A stretch of DNA of 16,053 nt, taken from the NCBI GenBank assembly GCA_964563595.1, contig CAZLWR010000024.1, positions 1 to 16,053 on the forward strand, read 5' to 3'. Position 1 is the first letter of the stretch; the number at the start of each line of letters is the position of its first letter. The notes beneath the pieces were generated by a model that ran no database searches, had not been told where the DNA came from, and saw nothing but the letters and a program-made list of their open reading frames with translations. Positions 8,167 through 16,053 of this stretch are shown here, in pieces. The DNA comes from CALMFT01 sp964563595 (lineage in GTDB: Bacteria; Patescibacteriota; Gracilibacteria; Absconditabacterales; Absconditicoccaceae). Position numbers and translations under genes: made by a program.

Positions 8167-8197
8167 CCAGGTGTTCTGTCCGCAGACCCTGGTTTTT
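8167..8197 (+). terminator. Intrinsic terminator, cassette 2
   Basis: Outer stem CCAGG (8167-8171)/CCTGG (8188-8192) and inner stem TCTG/CAGA around a TCCG loop, followed by TTTTT (8193-8197). Confidence 0.75.
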
Positions 8198-8225
8198 CAT
8201 TATTTGAAATTACAAAGATATCTTG

Positions 8226-8253
8226 TTGTTTCAGATTATAAAATATCTATGAT
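8226..8253 (+). promoter_or_regulatory. Weak putative promoter of the C39-like/GH3 pair
   Basis: TTGTTT (8226-8231), a 16-bp spacer and TATGAT (8248-8253), 32 bp before the ATG at 8286. A perfect TATAAT at 8271-8276 lacks a good -35 hexamer but would give an almost leaderless start. Confidence 0.35.
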
Positions 8254-8285
8254 AGTGACCTTGGCTTACTTATAATTATATTGCT

Positions 8286-8819
8286 ATGATAATAGTATCG
8301 CATAAACCCTCATCATATTTACTGCAGCCGGCTTATAGATTTTGTTGAGCTTGTCAGCTAACTACCATTGCCGATTCTAAAGGAATTATACTAACTACGT
8401 CCAATCCAATTCATCTTTTTTCTTGAATAAATAAAATAACCTGACTATGCTCTCCTTCTTATCTTCATAAACGCTTTACGGCACTCGATATGGATGTTTG
8501 CATGAACGAATGAGGGACCCTTGATGACCTTAAACAAGCCTTAGCAAACAATCAAATTCCAATACTATTAGTTGCACATGGCTACAATGATGCGGGAGAG
8601 GGATTTAATTATATCAGAGCGACTTTGTTTCAGCATTATATTTCTGTTCGAGGCTACGACCCAGTCAACGATGGGTTTCGGGTATATGACAGTGCGATTA
8701 AAACTCCAAGTCCCTGACTCCCCATTGGAAATCTTTTCTTGCCTTCAAGACTACTAGCTCAATGTCGAGTATGGTGATGACTTATGTTTTACAACAATCT
8801 ATTTATCACTATTGTGTAA
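8286..8819 (+). CDS. C39-like cysteine peptidase family protein
   Basis: 177 residues, seven UGA codons read as Gly; under the standard code only scraps remain. The layout resembles the papain-like C39 / C39-like fold. Cys20 in RFCGACQLT is the candidate nucleophile (its following Gly is UGA). A DLKQALANNQIPILLVAHGY segment matches the family's usual 'L..AL..G.PVI' stretch. His117 lies in QHYISVRGYD and Asp135 in FRVYDSA. No signal peptide or ABC exporter is attached, so it is probably a free-standing cytoplasmic enzyme rather than a bacteriocin-processing transporter. The stop codon is 6 bp before the GH3 gene, implying co-transcription. Family assignment rests on motifs only; peptidase, amidase or transglutaminase-like activity are all possible. 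Confidence 0.68.
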
Positions 8820-8825
8820 ATTGCT

Positions 8826-10346
8826 ATGGATATCATGAAGTCTCTCAAAAGTTTGGCAAAGTACTATTTTTTGTACCAGAGCTACGATTTGAATAGGGAT
8901 CAATTTATTGAGGAGCAACGCAATTTTTTGTTGTATGTTATCTATGCGAATCGTGACTGTGTAGTGGGTGAACATTTTCATTTTGATCAGATTTCAGATT
9001 ATGATTCATTCAAAAAACAAGTTCCTGTCATGGAGTATGATGATTATAAGCAACGGATTATACAGTCAGTAAAGGGGAGTAGTGATATTATCGTGAATGG
9101 AAAGGTAGATTGGTTTGCTAAAACTTCTGGGACAACCTCTGATAGTTTCAAATACATTCCTGTGACTGAAGAGTATATGGAAAACAATCATCTTGCTGGG
9201 GGCAAGGAATTATTTGCACACTATATCCAAGCAAATCCTGACACAAAGTTGTTGGAAGGGCATTGTATTATCTTGGGAGGACCACTAAGTACCAATGAAT
9301 TTACTGGAGAAGAAAATGTAGGTTATATTTCTTGATTGATTCAAAGGAATAATCCAAAGATCCTCAAAGACTTTTTCACGAAACCCGAGGATGCCATTAC
9401 TTTCAATCCTGATTGGGAATCAAAAATACAAAGTATTATTAGCGAATACTCTCAAGAAAATATAACGATGACTATGGGTGTAACGAGTTGGAATTTGTTT
9501 TTATTGAGAAGTCTTGTCGCGTTTCACAATGTGCAGTATGTAGATGATATATGGCCTGATTATGAATTATTTTTGACTGGCGGTATGAGTTACAAGCCCT
9601 ATGAAAAACAGATAAGAGGGCTTTTTCGTAAACCCATACAAATCTGGCAGTGCTATAATAGTAGTGAAGGCTTTTTCGGGATACAGTGTGAAAATAATAC
9701 GTACACCATGAAGCTGCTTTCTCATGATGTATTTTATGAATTTATCATTCTTGATGATTACCGTATAGGCGAGTATGACAATGTTGTGACTTGTGAGTAT
9801 GTACAAAATGCCATACAATATGTTGTTCTTATCACTAACTCTTCTTGACTCTATAGATATGTGCTCGGTGATACTATAGAATTTGTAGATAAAGATAATT
9901 TTGTATTTCAGTTCACCGGGAGAACAAAATCATACTTAAGTTTGTTTTGAGAAACTACGACTGTGGATCATACTGACAAAGTTATACAATCGCTTACGGA
10001 GTATTATGGTCTTCATGTGAGTGATTATCATGTAAGCTCTAAAACTCATGAGGACAGTAATAGTTGATACCATCAATGGATTATTGAATTTGAGGATCTG
10101 TGTTCGGTCTCCCCGGAGGATATTTCGCATTTTATCGATACTGAGCTGCAGCAAGCAAATATTTATTATGAATGAAAAAGGCAACATGATTTACTTATGA
10201 AACTGCCACAAGTAGAGATAGTGCCTAAGTGAACGTTTTATCGTTGGTTGGAATCAAAGGGAAAGCTTGGAGGTCAAAACAAAGTTCCAAGACTGAGTAA
10301 TGATAATAAAATTGCACAGGAGATACTCTCTTTGAGAAAAGAATAG
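8826..10346 (+). CDS. GH3-family acyl-acid-amido synthetase
   Basis: 506 residues, within the range of bacterial GH3 proteins, with six UGA codons read as Gly. GH3 enzymes are adenylate-forming: they activate a carboxylic acid with ATP and join it to an amino acid. Visible motifs: the ATP-binding loop AKTSGTTSDSFKYIPVT (98-114), YNSSEGFFGIQ (277-287), GLYRYVLGDTIEF (341-353; Gly341 is UGA), then FQFTGRTKSYLSLFGE and the C-terminal GGQNKVPRLSND. All key nucleotide-binding elements are present. The substrate acid and amine cannot be inferred from sequence. Start chosen at ATG 8826 because of the 6-bp gap from the upstream stop; ATG 8838 is an alternative. Its TAG is 4 bp from the stop of the convergent gene at 10351. 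Confidence 0.9.
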
Positions 10347-10350
10347 AAGA

Positions 10351-10875
10351 TTATCCTCCGTTACAAGTGAATACTTTTCAGTCCGCAATACAGCTAGGAT
10401 CTAATGCAATGTCGTAAATAAGAATGGTGTCTTTATTGACTACGTAAATACATTGCCCATTTCAAACAGGGCTCTTTTTTACAGCTTTATAGAGAGTGAT
10501 AGGCGTCTTTTGGTTTGTTGCGATCATAGCAAGATTGAAACCGTAAGTACTCAGCTCTGTTTCTCCATCAAATAGTCTTTTGGGAGGATATACTTGATCT
10601 ATTTCTACAAGAAATTGTTTTGCATCTACGCCAGGACAAGGTATCATTTTAGTGTTTTTACCTAAGGGCTCTCTAGCATTGGTATCTTTACTCTTATATA
10701 TCTTCAGTGCTCCTTTTTCGATGACATCAAAATTATTATTACTGTTATCAACAGATTGCGTCACGAACGCCACAGAGTTGCTACGAGGTGCCATAGTTTC
10801 TGCATATTTTCGTCCTGCCACAAACGCTGCTGCCAAGAGAACAAGTCAGAATATACCAAATAGCAATTTATTCAT
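10351..10875 (-). CDS. Exported protein of unknown function
   Basis: Not recognised. 174 residues with an N-terminal membrane or signal segment MNKLLFGIFGLVLLAAAFVA followed by a polar region. The rest looks like an extracytoplasmic domain, with four cysteines (PCPG; GQCIY; PSCIADG; FTCNGG), the last three clustered near the C-terminus and possibly disulphide-bonded. Three UGA codons read as Gly. A consensus promoter lies just upstream although the gene is only 59 bp downstream of another exported-protein gene on the same strand. It converges on the GH3 gene with 4 bp between stops. Confidence 0.8.
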
Positions 10876-10902
10876 GTGGATAATGAATGATAAATTGTAT
10901 TT

Positions 10903-10930
10903 ATTATAATCAGAAATCTTTAGTAGTCAA
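10903..10930 (-). promoter_or_regulatory. Promoter of exported-protein gene
   Basis: On the minus strand TTGACT (10930-10925), a 16-bp spacer and a perfect TATAAT (10908-10903). The start would lie about 20 bp before the ATG at 10875. Confidence 0.65.
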
Positions 10931-10934
10931 ATAT

Positions 10935-11960
10935 TTACCTCATATGCTTCTCATAAACAGTGGTATTCTTCAGATTATCATTATATTTCGTCCAAATGCC
11001 TGTATCCGTTACCAAAACTGCTTGATAACTAACGGTGTCTCTACGGATTGGCAGCGTATATTTGATACCCATATCTTCTAGGGAAATTACCAGTATCTTT
11101 TTTATTGTACTGTCATATACTGAAACAAATCCGCTTTCCGCAGTTACTCAGCCTATATTTCCTGTAATAAGAGACGTTATAGCTCCTCATGCGAGTACGT
11201 AAAGACCTTGATGCTCGTTATAGTCGGAGATGGTAGTAAAGAAGTATTGGTTTTTGTAGAACAATAAAGGAATGAGATTGCGTGTGGTAGTGGTGACCCC
11301 TCCTGGTAGGGCGAGTATAGCTCCTTCCAATGTTGTTTGTGCACTATTGGTAGAGTAAGCAGGGTAGTAGATATAGTATTTATCAGATTGGATAACTATC
11401 ATACCAGTGCTTGCGTATATTGTTCAGCCTACGCCACTTCCTCATTGTGCCGCGATTGCACTGTTTCCTGTATTATAGAATACTGGGTAAGAAAAGCTTT
11501 GTCCGGAAATAGCAATAATAATCTGATCATTGAGGTTATCTTGCGAACCTGACCAAGTAACATAGATGTCTCACTTCCCGACCTGGGGTTTCAGTACAAA
11601 TGTATTTTGTAATAAGCTTTGTGAAAAATCTTGATTCATTTGCAAATCTGCTTTTATGCCCGAGAACTCTTCAGCAGATACTCCCGTGAGAGTAAGGGTT
11701 GGCTCAGGAGCTGGTGCCGGAGTCGGCTCAGGAGCTGGGGCTGGAGCAGGTAAGGCTGGTATAGTGCCAGTGGATGGCGGAAAGGGGCTTATTGCTTGCC
11801 ATTGCTTTTTGACAAATGATATGACCTTGCTTCCTGCTTTGCCGATGGGATCAGTAATATAAGACACATCTACTATTTTGCCTGTGGTCTTTTGATAACC
11901 CAAAAAGATAAGTAAGATGAGAATGATGAGCCGCAATATAAGGGTAAGGACGCGTTTCAT
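10935..11960 (-). CDS. Membrane-anchored surface protein with Pro/Ala linker
   Basis: Not recognised. 341 residues: an N-terminal anchor (MKRVLTLILRLIILILLIFL, residues 1-20), a short juxtamembrane part, and a repetitive PAPAPEPTPAPAPEPT linker (about 70-87). A beta-rich, Tyr/Thr/Ser-rich extracellular domain follows from about 130 to the end, with the TGMIVIQSDKYYIYYPAY and NQYFFTTISDY-like strands suggesting a repeated beta-propeller-like or solenoid layout (inference only). Five UGA codons read as Gly. Ends EKHMR at TAA. The linker could span the envelope and hold the domain away from the membrane. Confidence 0.8.
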
Positions 11961-11992
11961 AGCAACAGACTAAAGAGTGAATGATCGGTTTT

Positions 11993-12020
11993 TTGATAGT
12001 TATATCAGCTTATATGTCAA
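11993..12020 (-). promoter_or_regulatory. Putative promoter of anchored surface protein
   Basis: On the minus strand TTGACA (12020-12015), a 16-bp spacer and TATCAA (11998-11993), 33 bp before the ATG at 11960. Confidence 0.45.
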
Positions 12021-12064
12021 TTTATAATAGAAATTTTATTTGATCGAGTTATGTAAAGCTCCTG

Positions 12065-12823
12065 CTAGGCTACGTTATCATATACTTGTTCTACGTCATC
12101 ATCATCTTCCAATACTTCTCTGATCTTTTCCAATTTTGCATAGATGGCATCATCTACTTCAGTAGGGTTGGTGGATTCCCAGATAAGATCCGCTGAAGTC
12201 AGCTTATATCACATATTTTCCAATGTATGGCTGACGCTATTAAAATTTTCTCTACTAGTTACTACTCTACACATCCCTTCTTCAAGCGTGTAATCTTGGA
12301 TATCAAGTCCAAGTAATTGCTCCTCCAGACTATCTGTATCAAAGGCTAAGGTTGTTTCTACTTCATTTCCTTTTACTACTGTTTTTTCAATTTTCCCCTC
12401 AATAATAATCTCTCCTATTTCTTTGAATTGTCGACTCACGGCACCCATCTCGGCCATAGTTCCTCATGCTTTGCCAAGTAAGGATTTGATGCTGCTTGCG
12501 GTGCGGTTGGAATTATCGGACATCGTTTTGATGTATAAAGCAACGCCGCCTGGTGCGTATCATTCATAAAAAATAGTTTGATAGGCTGCTCCATCGCTTT
12601 GACCTGATCACTTTTTGATGGCTCTTTCTATAACTTCTTTTGGTACTGATGCGTACTTTGCTTTTTGCAAAACAGTATCCAATGCTGGATTCATATTCGG
12701 ATCACCGCCGTTTCTTGCCGCTATTTCAATAAGTTTTGCCATCTTGCTATAGACTTTGCTTTTTTTCGCATCTTCTCAGGCCTTACGATGTTTAATATTG
12801 TGCCGTTTACTATGTCCTGCCAT
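12065..12823 (-). CDS. yebC: YebC/PmpR (TACO1/DUF28) family protein
   Basis: 252 residues, matching the usual length of about 245. Begins MAGHSKRHNIKHRKAGEDAK, the family signature. Continues with NGGDPNMNPAL, FYEGYAPGGVALYI, SDNSNRT and LLGKAGGTM, all conserved blocks, and ends with an acidic tail (EDDDDVEQVYDNVA). Members have been described as transcription regulators and, more recently, as helpers of translation through difficult sequences. Five UGA codons coincide with conserved Gly positions, for example EGY and AGG, which is strong local support for UGA = Gly. Transcribed from a promoter-like site at 12902-12929. Confidence 0.95.
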
Positions 12824-12901
12824 GAATAATTGTTAGAAAGTCTAAATTCTTTGTTGCTCATAATGATATGGGTAGATCTTTTTGCTTTTTCGCTATTGGG
12901 C

Positions 12902-12929
12902 TTTATATGAATTATAAGCTGAATTTCAA
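12902..12929 (-). promoter_or_regulatory. Putative yebC promoter
   Basis: On the minus strand TTGAAA (12929-12924), a 16-bp spacer and TATAAA (12907-12902), about 79 bp before the start codon. A TATAAT also lies within the spacer. Confidence 0.5.
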
Positions 12930-12932
12930 AAC

Positions 12933-12954
12933 AAAAAACCGGTTTTTATACCGG
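12933..12954 (-). terminator. Intrinsic terminator after the 354-residue unknown gene
   Basis: On the minus strand ACCGG... pairs across a short A/T loop (12939-12943 with 12950-12954), followed by six T (12938-12933). It sits 29 bp after the stop at 12983. Confidence 0.7.
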
Positions 12955-12982
12955 CTTATCTTATTTGCTTTTTTGTGAATCA

Positions 12983-14047
12983 TTATACGGTAACGCTATA
13001 TTGTTTTTCGAAATTTCTTTTTGCTTCTTCAACGAAACAATTATAAGGATGATTTGCTTCCAATCTACGTAAGAGCTCGATTGCCTCTTCTACTGTTAAT
13101 AATTCCTGTGCCACCGCTCCTTCTGTTTTGTTGAAAAGCATATAGGGGATAAAGTTATCTATGGGTGACTTTTCTGCAAAATATTCTATTCTTTTTTCTC
13201 CGGTGGGGATTCGGCGTACACAAGGTAATATATATCAGCTCCCGCCTGCCTCTTGTATTGTCCAAGCCTTTGTTTCCAGCTCTTTTTGATCTTTATATAC
13301 TGTTTCTAAAAATGAAAATAGGGCATGGATATGATTATAAAATCCTGTTTTACTTACCTTGAGGGCCTTTATAAGAGTATTAAGATCTCTTGTTTTATTG
13401 CTATTGAAGAAAAATCTATTCATAAGATATTTATGACTTTCCGCTGGTAACGATTTAATGATGTCATAGATTTCAATTTCATGTCCCTCTTCATTCACGG
13501 GTATATGGATCAATAGTGCCTCCTTATTCTGATATTCCTTCATGTTTCCGATCAAGGATAATATCTCTCAGGTTTTGATTCCTCACTTTTCTATTCGTAA
13601 TCCCTTTAGGCATTGATTAATATCAAGACTGTATTTTCCTGTGGCGTGGCTACTGCCGTTCAACAATTGTGCTAGTTCGTAGACACTAAGACGTTGAGAA
13701 TTTTTCAATAATAACGATACTGCGTTATCGAGGCTGAGGTATTCATTTGCCAAGGCTTGCAATATGTAGTTTTTTTGAACAAGAGGAGCTTTCAAAGTAT
13801 CACAAATAAAAGTTTTACAATTCTCTAGCCGTGGTCTATCTAAAGAGTTTTGAGGAAGTTGTAGCTTCCATGAAATCACTTCTTGTGCTTTTTCTTCATT
13901 GTGTGAAGCTTTGAACACTTCTTGCAAGAGATCTAAAGACCTTCTCACTGCGTTGAAATCGAATGTTTTATTTTCATCAACGGAAGAAGTGATAACGGAG
14001 GTTTGAATAGTCGGTTGAACTGTTCTTTTGGATCGAGGGAAATTCAT
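12983..14047 (-). CDS. Conserved-looking protein of unknown function
   Basis: Not recognised. 354 residues from ATG 14047; a TTG start at 14086 would add 13 residues. Starts MNFPRSKRTVQPTIQTS. No signal peptide or membrane helix is seen. The body is helical and leucine-rich with short repeated-looking blocks (LQALANEYLSLDNAVSLLLK, SVYELAQLLNGS, DIIKSLPAESHKYL). A KALKVSKTGFYNHIHALF stretch could be a helix-turn-helix-like element. It ends with TVEEAIELLRRLEANHPYNC and a charged helix. Three UGA codons read as Gly. Followed by a terminator and preceded by the terminator of the DoxX-like gene, so it is a single-gene unit. Cytoplasmic location is inferred. Confidence 0.75.
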
Positions 14048-14134
14048 TGTAGCAAGAACATAAGAAAATAAATAACTTTTATTCAATAGGGGAGTAGATT
14101 TTTACTTATAAAAGTCAATATGAGTTATAATCTG

Positions 14135-14158
14135 AAAAAACCTCCGTGAGGAGGTTTT
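14135..14158 (-). terminator. Intrinsic terminator after doxX-like gene
   Basis: Perfect stem AAAACCTCC (14137-14145)/GGAGGTTTT (14150-14158) with a 4-nt loop and A/T tracts on both sides, so it could work in both directions. It lies 29 bp after the stop at 14187 on the minus strand. Confidence 0.85.
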
Positions 14159-14186
14159 ATTGAAATATATACTTAGAAATAAGGAA

Positions 14187-14711
14187 TTATACTGTTTTTT
14201 GACACTTGAGACAATCTCCGCATGCACAGCCATCTGAACAACATGCACAGCTTATTCCGTCCGTAGCTACTTCAGCATTCATTTGAGATTTATGGAACAA
14301 TCTTTTGAGGGAATATCTGCCAGGGCCAGTAAAGTGCAAGGAAACGAGAATTGCTATCAATAAGAGATCGAGTTCTGCTTTTTGTATGTCCCATCCTTTT
14401 GCATTTGCTGCAGCTAACATAACAATGAGTAACGCAGTGCTTGCCAATCCTTGGAACAAACCTAATACCAACAATCATCATCCGATTACTTCGACATACT
14501 TAACAATATCAAACCATGTTTCTACTGACAAGAAAGTAAGTCATAAACTATGTGCAACACCACCAACGAACTGAGCCATTTCTGCTGGAGCACCGAATTT
14601 CATAGCACCGTGCATGATAAATAATGCTCATACTACTACTCTGAGAATGAGTAATCCGGTGCTTACGCAACCCTTGCATGATCTGCATGATCACTGAGAA
14701 GAAGACATCAT
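14187..14711 (-). CDS. DoxX-like membrane protein with cysteine-rich ends
   Basis: 174 residues with a DoxX-like four-helix core: LLILRVVVGALFIMHGAMKF, then GGVAHSLG..., VIGGGLLVLGLFQGLASTAL, and a last helix ending SLHFTGPGRYSL, close to the usual 'GPGRYSLD' ending. DoxX-family proteins are inner-membrane proteins linked in some species to redox homeostasis. Unusual here are a cytosolic-looking N-terminal CRSCKGC cluster and a C-terminal tail with seven cysteines (SCACCSDGCACGDCLKC), which could bind metal or an iron-sulphur centre. Five UGA codons read as Gly. Start chosen at the first of two ATGs (14711 or 14708). Single-gene unit with a terminator. Confidence 0.82.
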
Positions 14712-14747
14712 GTGTATAGAAGTAATAATAAATAAAAAGATACGCAT

Positions 14748-14775
14748 TGAATAGTGGAAATCACTCTAATTGCAA
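14748..14775 (-). promoter_or_regulatory. Putative promoter of doxX-like gene
   Basis: On the minus strand TTGCAA (14775-14770), a 16-bp spacer and TATTCA (14753-14748), about 37 bp before the start codon. The 14712-14902 intergenic stretch must also drive the divergent cruF-like gene, but no clear plus-strand promoter is visible. Confidence 0.38.
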
Positions 14776-14902
14776 GAGGAAGTAACAACTATTGGCTACA
14801 ATCTGCTTGTGAACTAGATTTCTACTTTACGAAGCACTTGAATGATGTATGAAATAAACTAAGAAGTGTTGCTATTGTTCATTACTCAAAACACTAAACA
14901 TC

Positions 14903-15550
14903 ATGAACGTAAAGTTATTGTTTGTCATATTAACGTATTTTGTGGCATTTTTCCCAGCCTATCTGGGCTATGATTTTCGTTATCAATGGATAGGTTTGTT
15001 GATCACGATGATATTCTGATTATCTTCTTTTATTCCTTTTGTTCATGACTTTGGGAAGAGGGGCTTGCTCGTAGTGTTTGTGTTGGCGATATTTGCTTAT
15101 GCTATAGAGTCCCTCTGAGTATTGACCTGTATACCTTATGGATGTTTCACATATAGTGAGTTGCTGGGTCCAAAATTGCTTGGTATAGTACCTTGGCTAT
15201 TGTTGTTTACTCGGCCACCTTTGGTAATAGGTGTATGGTCATGGATCAAAAAGTATTCAATCTTTTGATATCTCTCCTGGATAGTGGGCGGATTGGCGTT
15301 GGTCGTCATAGATCTTATATTGGATCCTATTGCAGTATTGATGGGTCTATGGCATTATCCATGATGAGGACGACGATTCGGGGTTCCTTTAAACAATTTT
15401 ATTTGATGGTTTTTATCGGGAACTATGGGTATCATGATGGTCGATCTGCTATTGAAGAAAAGGAATATAGCAAGATTGTATGATATGGCTATCTGGTTAT
15501 TTATTGCATTTTTTGTTGGATATTTGTGTTTTTCTTATATACAGCTATAG
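14903..15550 (+). CDS. CruF-like carotenoid hydratase (DUF422 family)
   Basis: 215 residues, a multi-helix membrane protein (about six or seven hydrophobic segments) with six UGA codons read as Gly. Key family stretches: AYAIESLGVLTCIPYGCFTY, LGPKLLGIVPW, VVIDLILDPIAVLMGLWHY and FGVPLNNFIGWFLSG. These carry the conserved Glu and Asp residues of the carotenoid synthesis family that includes CruF (1',2'-hydratase of gamma-carotene or lycopene) and the archaeal bisanhydrobacterioruberin hydratase. Known members hydrate the end of an acyclic carotenoid chain in the membrane. The next gene starts 27 bp later on the same strand, so the two probably form an operon. The exact substrate cannot be told; no other carotenoid gene is visible. 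Confidence 0.85.
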
Positions 15551-15577
15551 TATATTTATTTTGTTTACTCATCATCC

Positions 15578-16053
15578 ATGTTAAACCTTTTTCGATTGCT
15601 ATGAACACTGCTTACTCTCCTCGTCAATTATTTGAGCACTGCATTGCCGCTCAATAATATGACTACTGGTCAATTGTCTGATCAGCTGCACACCTTGATC
15701 ACGCCTGCTTGATTCACCTTCGCGATCTGGTCTGTCATTTACCTAGGGTTGGCAGTGGTTATTTTCCGATTATTATCTGGTCGTATCCAGTTTTCCAAAA
15801 AAGCATTGCAATGGTATCTGTTATCGTGCCTAGCGAACGCTTCGTGGATTGTGGCATGGCATTACGGAAACTTGCATCTTGCTATGGTGCTTATTGTAAT
15901 CCTACTTGTGTCTCTTATTGCTCTTGATCAGATTATAAAACATGATCATAGTAATATTAGATATTATGCTTGGGTAAGATGAGTGTTTTTGATCTATTTT
16001 TGATGGGTGCAAATTGCAACGTTGTTGATGACGACTATCTATATCCAATATGC
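15578..16053 (+). CDS. TspO/MBR-related tryptophan-rich membrane protein (3' truncated by window)
   Basis: 158 complete codons before the window ends; no stop is reached. Membrane protein with at least five hydrophobic segments. Motifs: LITPAGFTFAIWSVIYLGLA, SCLANASWIVAWHYGNLHLA and IYFGWVQIATLL. These match the TspO/MBR-related tryptophan-rich family ('TPAG..F.IW..IYL', 'N..W...WH', 'GW...AT'). TspO proteins bind porphyrins and other ligands and in Rhodobacter modulate carotenoid and bacteriochlorophyll gene expression. Four UGA codons read as Gly. Position just after the cruF-like gene fits a joint role in pigment or oxygen/light response (inference). Confidence 0.78.

Noticed and set aside
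8279..8828. Shared ATTGCTATG start context at 8286 and 8826 as an initiation signal
   Set aside because: Other starts in the window do not have it, and a third match near 15593 is internal to a coding region and out of frame.
279..16053. UGA = Trp (translation table 4)
   Set aside because: UGA falls at conserved Gly positions in PilT, YebC, GH3 and CruF, and Trp positions use TGG.

Overview
The window comes from a bacterium that reads UGA as glycine (translation table 25). This points to the candidate-phyla lineages BD1-5/Gracilibacteria or SR1/Absconditabacteria. Read with the standard code, almost every gene here breaks into fragments. With UGA read as Gly, the fragments join into full-length proteins. 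The recoded codons fall on family-conserved glycines: the PilT Walker A loop, YebC, GH3, CruF and a lipobox. All coordinates below use table 25, with TAA and TAG as the only stops.

Region 1 (1-673, minus strand): a translation cluster, tRNA-Asn(GTT) - rpsT (ribosomal protein S20) - tRNA-Thr(TGT) - tRNA-Asp(GTC), all three tRNAs with encoded CCA. Region 2 (674-7181): a small lipoprotein-like gene runs head-on into pilT, the type IV pilus retraction ATPase. Divergent from pilT, across 173 bp, is a 4.8-kb gene for a 1615-residue surface protein. It carries DUF11-like domains, three tandem cysteine-rich/PKD-like modules, an Asn-Pro-Ser linker, a complete subtilisin (S8) catalytic domain and a C-terminal membrane anchor.

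Region 3 (7182-8200): two tandem, homologous three-helix membrane-protein genes. Each has its own consensus promoter, a leader hairpin at the likely transcription start and an intrinsic terminator. They use no UGA codons. Region 4 (8286-10346): a C39-like cysteine-peptidase homologue 6 bp upstream of a GH3-family acyl-acid-amido synthetase, a possible conjugate-making and conjugate-cleaving pair. Region 5 (10351-11960, minus): two exported proteins without recognised families.

Region 6 (12065-14711, minus): YebC/PmpR-type regulator, a 354-residue unknown protein, and a DoxX-like membrane protein with cysteine clusters at both ends. Region 7 (14903-16053, plus): a CruF-like carotenoid hydratase followed by a TspO/MBR-related membrane protein cut by the window edge. 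This suggests carotenoid or light/oxygen-related membrane biology, unusual for such a reduced lineage.

No insertion sequence, transposase, CRISPR array, rRNA or replication origin was seen. Stretches without genes are all shorter than about 250 bp and hold promoters, terminators and short repeats.
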